This document shows, piece by piece, positions 47,120 to 55,680 of a DNA stretch of 64,000 nt. Where the stretch lies: assembly GCA_002480495.1 (NCBI GenBank), contig DLCG01000006.1, positions 104,479 to 168,478 on the forward strand. The letters run 5' to 3'. Source of the stretch: Rhodobiaceae bacterium UBA7804 (GTDB taxonomy: Bacteria; Pseudomonadota; Alphaproteobacteria; Parvibaculales; Parvibaculaceae). Below the pieces are notes generated by a model, which had not been told where the DNA came from, did not search any database, and worked only from the letters and a program-made list of their open reading frames with translations. How positions within the stretch are numbered: position 1 is the stretch's first letter; each line of letters starts with the position of its first letter. Made by a program: the position numbers and the translations under genes.

Positions 47120-48616
47120 CTATTCCGCTGCGTCCTGCTCGTTCAGCGCCTTCATCAGCCGCACATAAAAGGCGACCGCCTCGCCCATATTTTCGACCGA
47201 GACGCGCTCGTTGGTGCCATGGAACCGGGCCATGTCGTCCGGCCCCATGCGGATGGGGATGAAGCGGAAAACATTGTCCGTTATGGGCAGATAGTGGCGC
47301 GAATCCGTGCCGCCGACCACGAGATAGGGCGCCGAAATGACGCCGGGAAAGGTCTCCCCGATCACGCGGGTGATGAGCTCGAAGCCCTCCCCCTCGATGT
47401 TGGAAACGCTGGAGGCCTCGCGGATACCGGGCAGCGGCTCCACGCTCACCTCCGGATCGCCGATCGCCTCGCGCACATGCTCGATCACCTTGTCCGCATT
47501 GTCGCGCGGATGAATGCGGAAATTCACCACGGCGCGCGCTTCCGGCGGCAGCACGTTTTCCTTGTTGCCGCCTTCGACGATGGTTGGCGCGATCGTTGTC
47601 TGAAGCTGCGCCGCGCTCGATGGATTGCCCTCCATCACGCCGCGCACCACGGGTTCGAAGAGCCAGAGATTGGCATAGACCATCCGCTGCAGAAACGGCA
47701 CGGCGGGAGCGAGGCTTTCGATCATGCCGCGCGTCGCGCCGTCCACGCGTGCCTCGAAGGGGCTGTTGCCGATGCGGTCGAGCGCGCGCGCCAGCCTTCC
47801 GATCGCCGTCTGCGCCGCGGGCGAGGGCATCGAGGAATGGCCGCCCTTCGAATAGGCGACGATATCGAGCGAGATCGAGCCCTTTTCCGCCACGCCGATC
47901 ATCGCGACGGGCGCGTTCACGCCGGGCAGCAGGCCCTGGCCCAGCACGCCGCCCTCGTCCTTCACCCAGGCGAGACGAATGCCGCGCGCCTGCAGCAGTT
48001 CCGACAGGGCCTTGTTGCCCTGGCCGCCGCCGATCTCCTCGTCATGTCCGAAGGCGAACATGACGGTGCGCACCGGGCGGAAACCTTCCGCGGCAAGCAG
48101 CTCCGCCGCTTCCACCATCGCGACAAGCGACCCCTTGTTGTCGATCGTGCCGCGCCCCCAAACATAGCCGTCCGCGATCACGCCGCCGAAGGGCGCATGC
48201 TCCCATTTTTCCTCCGTACCCGGAGCGATGGGAACCACGTCGATATGAGACATCAGGAGAACCGGATCGAGCGAGGTGTCCGTTCCTTCCCAGGTGTAGA
48301 AAAGCGTCGCGCCGCCGACGATCTCCCGGGAGGTGGCCGCGGTGAAAGCCGGATAGGTCTCGTCCATCCAGTTGCGGAAGCCCTCGAAGGCTGCCTTCGA
48401 ACGCGCGATATCCGCGGCCTTCGCGCCGCGCTGATGGGAAATCGTCTCGAAACGAACCGCCTCGGCGAGATGTTGGGCCGCGCGTTCCGCGTCGATGCTG
48501 TCGGCCTTGCCCGCTTCCGCGAGGTTCATCGCGGGAACCATCAGCGTCCGCCCGATCACCACCGCGACGAGTATGAGGATCAGGGCGCCCGCCCCTATCA
48601 GAATGCGCTTCAGCAT
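47120..48616 (-). CDS. M20-family metallopeptidase, membrane-anchored
   Basis: The 498-residue protein has one N-terminal membrane helix (about residues 4-25), then an M20 peptidase domain: metal-site motif SHIDVVP, the second ligand region WGRGTIDNKGS, and catalytic Glu in HDEEIGG. A dimerisation insert and a long C-terminal part resemble the PM20D1/carboxypeptidase-S branch. It probably hydrolyses peptides or N-acyl amino acids in the periplasm or at the membrane. ATG 48616 is used; the longer frame upstream is spurious. It is divergent from chvI. Confidence 0.87.
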   Translation of the reverse strand: MLKRILIGAGALILILVAVVIGRTLMVPAMNLAEAGKADSIDAERAAQHLAEAVRFETISHQRGAKAADIARSKAAFEGFRNWMDETYPAFTAATSREIVGGATLFYTWEGTDTSLDPVLLMSHIDVVPIAPGTEEKWEHAPFGGVIADGYVWGRGTIDNKGSLVAMVEAAELLAAEGFRPVRTVMFAFGHDEEIGGGQGNKALSELLQARGIRLAWVKDEGGVLGQGLLPGVNAPVAMIGVAEKGSISLDIVAYSKGGHSSMPSPAAQTAIGRLARALDRIGNSPFEARVDGATRGMIESLAPAVPFLQRMVYANLWLFEPVVRGVMEGNPSSAAQLQTTIAPTIVEGGNKENVLPPEARAVVNFRIHPRDNADKVIEHVREAIGDPEVSVEPLPGIREASSVSNIEGEGFELITRVIGETFPGVISAPYLVVGGTDSRHYLPITDNVFRFIPIRMGPDDMARFHGTNERVSVENMGEAVAFYVRLMKALNEQDAAE

Positions 48617-48976
48617 GGATGTCCCCCCGGGTCTTGTTCTGCATGCGCATGGGGCTTTTGGGCGCCCATGCCTTTCCTCTCTCATGGCGGGCCCGCGCCT
48701 CCCTGTCAAACGGACTGTCAAACGGGCAGGCCTCCTCCGGCGCTTTTTCCCGCGCCCCCTGATTATGTTGTCTCCCCGTGGCGCCGCCCCTCCCAAGTGC
48801 TTATACTGCCGCCACATTTTGGGCCAAAAGCGACCCTAAGCCTCGATGCCGCGCTGGGCGGCGTTCTGAGAGCGGGGTATGTCATGCAAGAGGTCCGGAA
48901 CGACCGGGATCAGAAGGGCCAGTCTGGCCAGAGCGGCCAGATGGGCGAGAAGACGGGCGAGAAGGAACGGGGGCCA
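48617..48976. other. Intergenic region upstream of chvI
   Basis: This 360-bp gap lies between the divergent M20 peptidase and chvI genes. It contains a tandem direct repeat, CTGTCAAACGG at 48703-48713 and 48715-48725, with a 12-bp period, suited to an OmpR-type regulator binding as a head-to-tail dimer. A TATACT box is at 48802. An in-frame ATG at 48884 could extend ChvI by 31 residues. Confidence 0.5.
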
Positions 48977-49678
48977 ATGCCGACCATTGCTCTGGTCGAC
49001 GACGACCGGAATATCCTGACTTCGGTGAGCATCGCGCTCGAATCCGAAGGCTATCACGTGCAGACCTACACGGATGGCGCGGCTGCCCTTGCGGGCCTTG
49101 CCGCCAACCCGCCGGATGTGGCTGTCTTCGATATCAAGATGCCGCGCATGGATGGCATGGAGCTTCTGCGCCGCCTGCGTCAGAAGTCGGACCTGCCCGT
49201 CATCTTCCTCACCTCCAAGGATGATGAGATCGACGAGCTTTTCGGCCTCAAGATGGGCGCGGACGACTATATCCGTAAGCCCTTCTCGCAGCGCCTGCTG
49301 GTCGAGCGCGTCAAGGCGGTGCTGCGCCGCGCCGCGCCGCGGGCCGAAGGCGCGCAGGCCGAGGGTGCCGCCAATCAGGTGATGGAGCGCGGCAAGCTCG
49401 TGCTCGATCCCGAGCGGCATACCTGCACCTGGGATGGCAGGCAGGTCGTGCTCACCGTCACGGAATTCCTGATCCTGCAGGCGCTGGCCCAGCGGCCCGG
49501 CTATGTGAAGAGCCGCGACTCGCTGATGGACGCCGCCTATGACGATCAGGTCTATGTGGACGACCGCACCATCGACAGCCACATCAAGCGGCTGCGCAAG
49601 AAATTCAAGGAAGTGGACGACAGTTTCGATGCGATCGAAACGCTCTATGGCGTCGGCTATAGATATCGCGACGCCTGA
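48977..49678 (+). CDS. chvI: OmpR-family response regulator ChvI
   Basis: The 233-residue protein has a receiver domain with VDDDRN, phospho-acceptor Asp52 (VAVFDIKMP) and Lys in IRKPFS, and a C-terminal winged-helix domain ending in ETLYGVGYRYR. Wording and gene order (chvI-chvG-hprK-EIIA-HPr) identify it as ChvI, the alphaproteobacterial envelope- and acid-stress regulator. ATG 48977 opens with the canonical MPTIALVDDD; an upstream ATG (48884) would add 31 Gln/Gly/Lys-rich residues. Its kinase gene starts 56 bp downstream. Confidence 0.93.
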   Translation: MPTIALVDDDRNILTSVSIALESEGYHVQTYTDGAAALAGLAANPPDVAVFDIKMPRMDGMELLRRLRQKSDLPVIFLTSKDDEIDELFGLKMGADDYIRKPFSQRLLVERVKAVLRRAAPRAEGAQAEGAANQVMERGKLVLDPERHTCTWDGRQVVLTVTEFLILQALAQRPGYVKSRDSLMDAAYDDQVYVDDRTIDSHIKRLRKKFKEVDDSFDAIETLYGVGYRYRDA

Positions 49679-49734
49679 GCGGCGGCGCCCTGCATCGAAG
49701 AGGAGAGATCCTGGCGCGAGCCGGTAGGAAAAAC

Positions 49735-51537
49735 ATGGCGAGCCTCACCGAGGAGGAGATCCGCGACGGCGCGGAGCACGGCCCGGCGCCGCGGCGCGGG
49801 GGCTCCGGCTTGCGGGGGTTCGCTTCGCGCCTGCCGGCCGATCTCTCGCGTCTTCTCGCGAATTTCCGGGGCTTTCTCGCTCGCGGCCGTTTCTCGAGTC
49901 TCACCCGCCGCATCGTTGCCTTCAACGTGGCTGCGCTTTTCGTGCTGCTCTCCGGCATCCTCTATCTGAACCAGTTCCGCGAAGGCCTGATCGATGCCCG
50001 CCGCCAGAGCCTTCTCACCCAGGCGGAAATCATCGCCGGCGCGATTGCGCAGGGCGCGACCGCGGCGCCCGGCGCCACCGTCATCGATCCGCTCGCCGCG
50101 GGCGTCATCCTCGCGCCGCCGCCCGGCAATGCGGATGGTGCGGCAATCGAGGATGATGTGCCGATCAACCCTGAAACCGCTGCGCCGATCCTGCGCCGCC
50201 TTGTCCTGCCGACGCGCACCCGCGCCCGGCTCTACGGCAAGGAGGGCTGGCTCGTTCTCGACTCCCGCCAATTGACCGCCTCCGGCCAGATCGTCGCCTT
50301 CGAGCTTCCCCCGCCCGAAGGCGCGGATGAAGGCGACCTCCTCGACCGTTTGCTGCAATGGGGCCGCAGCATGTTGCCCGGAAGCAATCTCGAACGCTTC
50401 CGCGAAGCGGGCAGCCAGAACGGCACCATGTATGAGGAAGTGGCGGCGGCGCTGGCGGGACAGGCCTCCAGCAAGGAACGCGTGAACGATCGAGGCGAAC
50501 TCATCGTCTCCGTCGCCGTGCCGATCCAGCGTTATCGCGCGGTGCTGGGCGTGCTGATGCTTTCCACGCGCGGCGGCGACATCGACCGCATCGTCCGTGC
50601 CGAACGCGTCGCCATCCTGCAGGTCTTTCTGGTTGCGCTCGGCGTGACCATTCTTCTCTCCGTTCTTCTCGCGGGCACCATCGCCGAGCCGGTGCGCCGC
50701 CTCGCCCAGGCCGCCGAGATCGTGCGGCGCGGCAAGAATGCGCGCGCCCAGATACCGGATTTCACAGGCCGTCGCGACGAGATCGGCGATCTTTCGGGCG
50801 CGCTGCGCGACATGACGAACGCGCTCTACAACAGGATCGACGCCATCGAGAGTTTTGCGGCGGATGTCGCGCATGAAATCAAGAACCCGCTCACCTCGCT
50901 CAGGAGCGCCATCGAGACCTTCCGGCTCGCAAAGGACGAGAAGCAGAAGGACCGCCTGATGGAAATCATCCAGGAGGATGTGCGCCGCATCGATCGTCTC
51001 ATCTCGGACATTTCGAATGCCTCGCGACTCGATGCGGAACTCTCGCGCAGCGAACTCGAAGACGTGAATGTCGTCACGCTCCTCGAAACCGTCTGCGACC
51101 TTTTCAACGAAACGGGTGCCGCAGGCTCGGCCCGTGTGAAGCTCGATATCGATGCAGGCGCGCCCGGCCGCGAAGGCATGGTGGTCAAGGGCTTCGATAC
51201 GCGGCTCGGTCAGGTCGTGCGCAACCTCATCGACAACGCGCTCTCCTTCAGTCCGGAGGGCGGAACGGTGCGCGTCTCCGCGTCGCGTGAACGCGGGCGC
51301 ATCTTCATTCGCGTGGAGGATGAGGGGCCGGGTATCGCGCCGGAAAATTTCGAGCGCATCTTCGACCGTTTCCACACCGACCGGCCGGACAGTTTCGGCG
51401 AGCATTCGGGCCTCGGCCTCGCCATTTCGCGCCAGATCGTCGAGGCGCATGGCGGCACGATCGTCGCTGGCAACCGCATGAAGGATGGCGAGGTACGGGG
51501 CGCCTGCTTCACGGTCGAACTCCCCGAAGCATCGTGA
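49735..51537 (+). CDS. chvG: Sensor histidine kinase ChvG
   Basis: The 600-residue protein has two membrane helices (about 60-80 and 298-320) bracketing a periplasmic sensor domain, then a HAMP region and a kinase core with His380 in DVAHEIKNPLT, N-box NLIDNALSF, G1 box DEGPGI and G2 box SGLGLAI. It is ChvG/ExoS by domain order and by its partner ChvI. In related bacteria ExoR inhibits it in the periplasm. The cytoplasmic N-terminus (about 55 residues) is Arg- and Gly-rich. The hprK gene starts 16 bp downstream. Confidence 0.94.
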   Translation: MASLTEEEIRDGAEHGPAPRRGGSGLRGFASRLPADLSRLLANFRGFLARGRFSSLTRRIVAFNVAALFVLLSGILYLNQFREGLIDARRQSLLTQAEIIAGAIAQGATAAPGATVIDPLAAGVILAPPPGNADGAAIEDDVPINPETAAPILRRLVLPTRTRARLYGKEGWLVLDSRQLTASGQIVAFELPPPEGADEGDLLDRLLQWGRSMLPGSNLERFREAGSQNGTMYEEVAAALAGQASSKERVNDRGELIVSVAVPIQRYRAVLGVLMLSTRGGDIDRIVRAERVAILQVFLVALGVTILLSVLLAGTIAEPVRRLAQAAEIVRRGKNARAQIPDFTGRRDEIGDLSGALRDMTNALYNRIDAIESFAADVAHEIKNPLTSLRSAIETFRLAKDEKQKDRLMEIIQEDVRRIDRLISDISNASRLDAELSRSELEDVNVVTLLETVCDLFNETGAAGSARVKLDIDAGAPGREGMVVKGFDTRLGQVVRNLIDNALSFSPEGGTVRVSASRERGRIFIRVEDEGPGIAPENFERIFDRFHTDRPDSFGEHSGLGLAISRQIVEAHGGTIVAGNRMKDGEVRGACFTVELPEAS

Positions 51538-51553
51538 AGCGGCGCGGATAGAC

Positions 51554-52039
51554 ATGGCGAACGCAGCCTCCCTCTACATGCACGGAACCTGTATCGCCTG
51601 CGGCGCGCGCGCGGCGCTTCTGCGCGGACCCTCCGGCGCGGGCAAGTCGGATCTCGCCTTCCGCCTCATCCGCGAGGACCGGAGCGGTGAAACGCGCCTC
51701 GTCGCCGACGATCAGGTCGTGCTTCATATCGAGGAAGAGGGGCTTCTCGCCCGCGCGCCCGCTCCGCTCGCCGGCACGCTGGAACTGCGCGGTCTCGGCC
51801 TCGTTGCCGTACCGAGCCTCTCGGAGGCGCCGCTCGCCCTCATCGTCGATCTTGTCCCCCGCGAGGAGGTGCCGCGTCTGCCCGATCCCCGCTTCGAGGA
51901 AATTCTGGGCCGCCCTTTGCCCGTGATCGCTCTCCATGCCTTCGACGGCACCGCCACGGCGAAGCTCCGCCTGGCGCTCGAAACCCTGCCCGATAGCGGT
52001 TTCCCGGGGGACGATGGCCGTCTGGGGCCCCGCGCCTGA
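51554..52039 (+). CDS. hprK: Short HPr kinase/phosphorylase
   Basis: The 161-residue protein has the P-loop GPSGAGKSD (residues about 25-33) and the HprK-specific C-terminal region. It is about half the length of the Firmicutes enzyme (near 310 residues) because it lacks the N-terminal domain, as is normal in alphaproteobacteria. It should phosphorylate or dephosphorylate HPr on the regulatory Ser (Ser55 in the HPr encoded at 52623). The operon with ChvG/ChvI links carbon or nitrogen status to envelope signalling. Confidence 0.9.
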   Translation: MANAASLYMHGTCIACGARAALLRGPSGAGKSDLAFRLIREDRSGETRLVADDQVVLHIEEEGLLARAPAPLAGTLELRGLGLVAVPSLSEAPLALIVDLVPREEVPRLPDPRFEEILGRPLPVIALHAFDGTATAKLRLALETLPDSGFPGDDGRLGPRA

Positions 52040-52211
52040 CGCTTCTGCCTCGATATTGTGCGATTTGCCCGGTGAACTGCCGATTGTTGCATCGCAACAC
52101 TTGTCATATACGAGCGATTGGGGTCACGATACGCCCCTTCGCGGGGGCGAAAGCGGCGGCATGCGCAGGGAAGGCGCGCGCTCCCGTTCAATGCGGCATT
52201 GAGGGCTGTTG

Positions 52212-52619
52212 ATGATCGGTTTGGTACTCGTAACGCATGGTCAGCTGGCCGGGCAGTTCGTCGCGGCGATGGAGCATGTCGTCGGTCCGCAGCCCCAGGT
52301 GGCGGCAATCAGCATCGGCCCCGACGACGACATGGAGCAGCGCCGCAAGGACATCCTCAAGGCCGTCGCCGCCGCCGATAGCGGCGATGGCGTCATCCTG
52401 CTGACGGATATGTTCGGCGGCACGCCGTCGAACCTCGCCATCTCCGTCATGGACAAGGCCAGGGTCGAGGTGATCGCGGGCGTGAACCTGCCCATGCTGA
52501 TCAAGCTCGCCAGTGTCCGCGACAGCGCCACCCTGAGCGACGCCGTCGACCAGGCGCAGGAATCCGGCCGCAAATATATCTCCATTGCGAGCCGTGTCCT
52601 CGCGGGTGACGGAGCCTGA
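52212..52619 (+). CDS. PTS EIIA component, mannose family
   Basis: The 135-residue protein has the EIIA-Man fold signature, with the phospho-accepting His9 in LVTHGQLA and the TDMFGGTPSN loop. ATG 52212 is chosen over TTG 52209. In alphaproteobacteria that lack sugar-transporting EIIB/EIIC genes, such proteins work as regulators. It precedes HPr by 3 bp, so the two are coordinately made. No EIIB, EIIC or EIID gene is nearby. Confidence 0.92.
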   Translation: MIGLVLVTHGQLAGQFVAAMEHVVGPQPQVAAISIGPDDDMEQRRKDILKAVAAADSGDGVILLTDMFGGTPSNLAISVMDKARVEVIAGVNLPMLIKLASVRDSATLSDAVDQAQESGRKYISIASRVLAGDGA

Positions 52620-52622
52620 GAC

Positions 52623-52919
52623 GTGGGGGCTGCGGAGGAAAAGCCGGACGTTCATGTCCGCGAAGTCGAGATCGTGAACAACCGGGGCCTCCATGCCCGC
52701 GCTTCCGCGAAATTCGTGCAGACGGCGGAAAAATTCGACGCGGAGATTTTCGTCTCCCGCGAGGGTCAGACGGTGCCCGGCACCTCCATCATGGGCCTGA
52801 TGATGCTCGCGGCTGCGCCGGGCTGCTGCATCCGCATCGAGACGAGGGGCCCGGACGCCGATGCCGCCCTTGAAGCGCTCGTCGCGCTTGTCGCCGACGG
52901 CTTCGGCGAGCGCGACTGA
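52623..52919 (+). CDS. ptsH: Phosphocarrier protein HPr
   Basis: The 98-residue protein has the active-site His24 (RGLHARASAK) and the regulatory Ser55 in GTSIMGLMML. It takes phosphate from enzyme I (not in the window) and passes it to EIIA; the serine is the HprK target. GTG 52623 is the start. The N-terminus is about ten residues longer than typical HPr. Together with hprK and EIIA it forms the regulatory, transport-free PTS of this lineage. Confidence 0.94.
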   Translation: MGAAEEKPDVHVREVEIVNNRGLHARASAKFVQTAEKFDAEIFVSREGQTVPGTSIMGLMMLAAAPGCCIRIETRGPDADAALEALVALVADGFGERD

Positions 52920-52947
52920 CCATCCCGTCTGACTATTCCCCGTCTGA

Positions 52948-53766
52948 CTATTCCTTGTAATAGACTGTCTGTACCGTCGTCGCGAGAAGCGTCCCGTCCG
53001 CGCCCCAGAGCTTTGCCGTCTGGTCGAAGAAGCCCTGACGAAACACGTTCGAGTCCGCCGTGCCGGTGAGCGGTTTCGTTCCCTGCGCCTCGAGTCCTGC
53101 CGCGTCCGTATGGAAATAGCTCGTGAGCGATACTGTCCCCGCCGGAACCAGCCTTCCGCGCACCTGAAATATCCGTACAAAGAATATATCCGTCAGCGCC
53201 GCAAGCGACACGAAATCGAGCTTCCGTTCGGGCAGGTCGCGAACATGGAGTTCGGAATAGGCGCTTGCCGGGTCGTTGTCGGCGCGCGGATCGAGCACCA
53301 TCGGCCCCTCTGCGAATCGGAACTCGTAGCGCTGCAGCCATGCATTCCGCCCTTCCGTTTCGAGCCGGGGCAGCGTCTCGGCGGGCGGCAGGGTGGGGCG
53401 CTCCGCCGGCTGATGCGCCCAGGTCTCCCGCCGCTTCGCGAAGACCGCGCTCGCCGTCGCCGCGATGCCATGCTCCTGCGACAGCACCATCGTCCAGTGC
53501 TGCGTCGAGCGGTTGGTCCGCGCCTCGCTGAGACCGATCTCGAACGCGCCTTCCGCGATGGGCGCGCAGAAATTGACCGTGAGCGCCACGGGGTCGCCGA
53601 GGCGCTGCGGAGCCTCCAGCGCCGCGCGGAGCAGCGTCGCCGCCGTTGTGCCGCCGAAGGGTCCCATCATGTTCCAGTACGCCCCGGAGGTCCGCCCCAT
53701 GAGGCGGCCATCGTCCGAAGGGGTCAGCTGCGTGGCGAGGTCGAGCGGATGAAGGGGCGTTGTCAT
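52948..53766 (-). CDS. Acyl-CoA thioesterase family protein (double hotdog)
   Basis: The 272-residue protein resembles the TesB/4HBT_3 thioesterase group: an N-terminal hotdog with GPFGGTTAATLLRAAL and LTVNFCAPIAEG, and a C-terminal hotdog ending in VQTVYYKE. Such enzymes hydrolyse medium- or long-chain acyl-CoAs. ATG 53766 (MTTPLHP) is preferred; longer in-frame starts up to 53904 lack ribosome sites. It is divergent from ahcY, with a 314-bp gap that contains the ahcY promoter. Confidence 0.78.
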   Translation of the reverse strand: MTTPLHPLDLATQLTPSDDGRLMGRTSGAYWNMMGPFGGTTAATLLRAALEAPQRLGDPVALTVNFCAPIAEGAFEIGLSEARTNRSTQHWTMVLSQEHGIAATASAVFAKRRETWAHQPAERPTLPPAETLPRLETEGRNAWLQRYEFRFAEGPMVLDPRADNDPASAYSELHVRDLPERKLDFVSLAALTDIFFVRIFQVRGRLVPAGTVSLTSYFHTDAAGLEAQGTKPLTGTADSNVFRQGFFDQTAKLWGADGTLLATTVQTVYYKE

Positions 53767-53933
53767 GGGTCTCGTTTCCGAACTGTGGGCACCTTGCATC
53801 TTCTGCCTCGGGGCCTTCATCGGGTCCATGACCTCGGAGGTAAGAAATATGGGGCCATTTCCGGGAAAATGCGGGGCCAGGGTGCTTTCCGGGGTCTGCC
53901 GTAAAAACATATAAACATTTCTTTATATCGGCC

Positions 53934-53962
53934 TTGCCCCTTTGGCGCGGCCTTGTTATAAG
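53934..53962 (+). promoter_or_regulatory. Sigma-70-like promoter of ahcY
   Basis: TTGCCC (53934-53939) and TATAAG (53957-53962) are 17 bp apart, close to the consensus -35 and -10 boxes. Transcription from here would give a leader of about 110 nt before the ahcY start at 54081. Confidence 0.6.
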
Positions 53963-54080
53963 GCCTTCATCACGACGCCAGTACCGGCTGGCGCAGCACC
54001 TCGTTGCGCGCCGGTCCGCTGCCCCTTTCGCGGGTGGCCTAACTCACAATCCGAACGCATGAGAGGAGCGCGAGAGCCTT
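53963..54080 (+). other. Structured 5' leader of ahcY
   Basis: The leader contains the hairpin CGCCAG/CTGGCG (53975-53992) and an AAGGCC/GGCCT pair that could close a larger fold. Genes for S-adenosylhomocysteine recycling are often riboswitch-controlled in proteobacteria, but I cannot match this leader to the conserved core of the SAH riboswitch by eye. Confidence 0.35.
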
Positions 54081-55499
54081 ATGAGCCAAGCCGCAAAAGC
54101 CGATACGCATGATTACGTCGTCAAGGACATCAACCTTGCCGACTGGGGCCGCAAGGAAATCGACATCGCCGAGACCGAAATGCCGGGCCTCATGGCGACG
54201 CGCGAGGAATACGGCTCCAAGAAGCCCTTGAAGGGCGCGCGCATCGCGGGCTCCCTCCACATGACGATCCAGACGGCCGTGCTCATCGAGACGCTGGCCG
54301 ATCTCGGCGCCGACATCCGCTGGGCCTCCTGCAACATCTATTCGACGCAGGACCACGCCGCGGCCGCGATCGCCGCGCGCGGCATCCCGGTCTTCGCCGT
54401 GAAGGGCGAGAGCCTCGAGGAATACTGGGAATACACCCACCGCATCTTCGAATGGGCCGATGGCGGCACGCCGAACATGATCCTCGACGATGGCGGCGAC
54501 GCCACGCTTCTCATCCATCTCGGCAAGCGCGCCGAGGATGGCGACACCGCCTTCCTCGACAAGCCGGGCAATGAGGAAGAGGAAGTTCTCTTCGCCGCGA
54601 TCAAGCGCCGCCTCAAGCACAAGCCGGGCTGGTACAACCAGATCGCGAAGAGCGTGAAGGGTGTGACGGAAGAGACCACCACCGGTGTCCACCGTCTCTA
54701 TGAAATGCAGAAGAAGGGCACGCTGCTCTGGCCGGCGATCAACGTCAATGACAGCGTGACGAAGTCGAAATTCGACAATCTCTATGGCTGCCGCGAGTCG
54801 CTCGTGGACGGTATCCGCCGCGCCACCGACGTGATGATGTCGGGCAAGGTCGGCGTCGTCGCCGGCTTCGGCGACGTGGGCAAGGGCTCCGCCGCTTCGC
54901 TGCGCCAGGCCGGCTGCCGCGTCATCGTCACCGAGATCGACCCCATCTGCGCGCTTCAGGCCGCGATGGAAGGCTACGAAGTGACGACCATGGACGATGC
55001 CGTGACGCGCGGCGACATCTTCGTCACCACCACCGGCAATGTGGACGTCATCACCGTCGACCACATGCGCGCCATGAAGCACCGCGCCATCGTCTGCAAC
55101 ATCGGCCACTTCGACAGCGAGATTCAGGTCGGCGGCCTGAAGAACTACAAGTGGCACAACATCAAGCCGCAGGTGGACGAGATCGAGTTCCAGGACGGCA
55201 AGCGCATCATTCTGCTCGCCGAGGGCCGCCTCGTGAATCTCGGCTGCGCGACGGGCCATCCGAGCTTCGTCATGTCGGCTTCCTTCACGAACCAGACGCT
55301 GGCCCAGATCGAGCTCTACACCAAGCCGGGCGAATACGAGAAGAAGGTCTATGTGCTGCCGAAGTCGCTCGACGAGAAGGTGGCCCGCCTCCATCTCGAA
55401 AAGATCGGCGTGAAGCTCGAAAAGATGAACAAGAAGCAGTCCGACTATATCGGCGTGCCGGTCGATGGCCCCTTCAAGCCCGACACCTATCGCTACTAA
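54081..55499 (+). CDS. ahcY: S-adenosylhomocysteine hydrolase
   Basis: The 472-residue protein has the NAD-binding loop GFGDVGKGSA, catalytic-region DDGGDATL, NIGHFDSEI and HPSFVMSASF, and the C-terminal DYIGVPVDGPFKPDTYRY. It splits S-adenosylhomocysteine to adenosine and homocysteine and so keeps methylation reactions running. Length is normal for bacterial forms that carry the 40-residue insert. The ATG at 54081 has a GAGAG tract upstream. A strong terminator follows at 55520. Confidence 0.97.
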   Translation: MSQAAKADTHDYVVKDINLADWGRKEIDIAETEMPGLMATREEYGSKKPLKGARIAGSLHMTIQTAVLIETLADLGADIRWASCNIYSTQDHAAAAIAARGIPVFAVKGESLEEYWEYTHRIFEWADGGTPNMILDDGGDATLLIHLGKRAEDGDTAFLDKPGNEEEEVLFAAIKRRLKHKPGWYNQIAKSVKGVTEETTTGVHRLYEMQKKGTLLWPAINVNDSVTKSKFDNLYGCRESLVDGIRRATDVMMSGKVGVVAGFGDVGKGSAASLRQAGCRVIVTEIDPICALQAAMEGYEVTTMDDAVTRGDIFVTTTGNVDVITVDHMRAMKHRAIVCNIGHFDSEIQVGGLKNYKWHNIKPQVDEIEFQDGKRIILLAEGRLVNLGCATGHPSFVMSASFTNQTLAQIELYTKPGEYEKKVYVLPKSLDEKVARLHLEKIGVKLEKMNKKQSDYIGVPVDGPFKPDTYRY

Positions 55500-55519
55500 G
55501 CGAAACTGACTTATCCGAT

Positions 55520-55547
55520 AAAAGCCCGGCGGAAACGCCGGGCTTTT
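55520..55547 (+). terminator. Rho-independent terminator of ahcY
   Basis: AAAAGCCCGGCG pairs perfectly with CGCCGGGCTTTT around a GAAA loop and is followed by another T. It begins 20 bp after the ahcY stop. Confidence 0.9.
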
Positions 55548-55680
55548 TGTTTGCGGCGCTTCTTTTTGTTCAACCCGTTTCGCCTTGGACTCGCCCGTGG
55601 TGTAATATCTCCGCGGGGCCGGTGATTTGCGTCCGCTCGCGCTTGAAGGGGCGGTGCGCAAGGCGGAAGGGGTTGTGCGC

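Noticed and set aside
47219..48976. Upstream extension of chvI by several hundred codons
   Set aside because: The frame is open by chance across the minus-strand M20 peptidase gene; the receiver domain begins at 48977.
53963..54080. A confident SAH riboswitch call
   Set aside because: The conserved core of that riboswitch could not be found by eye; only hairpins are visible.
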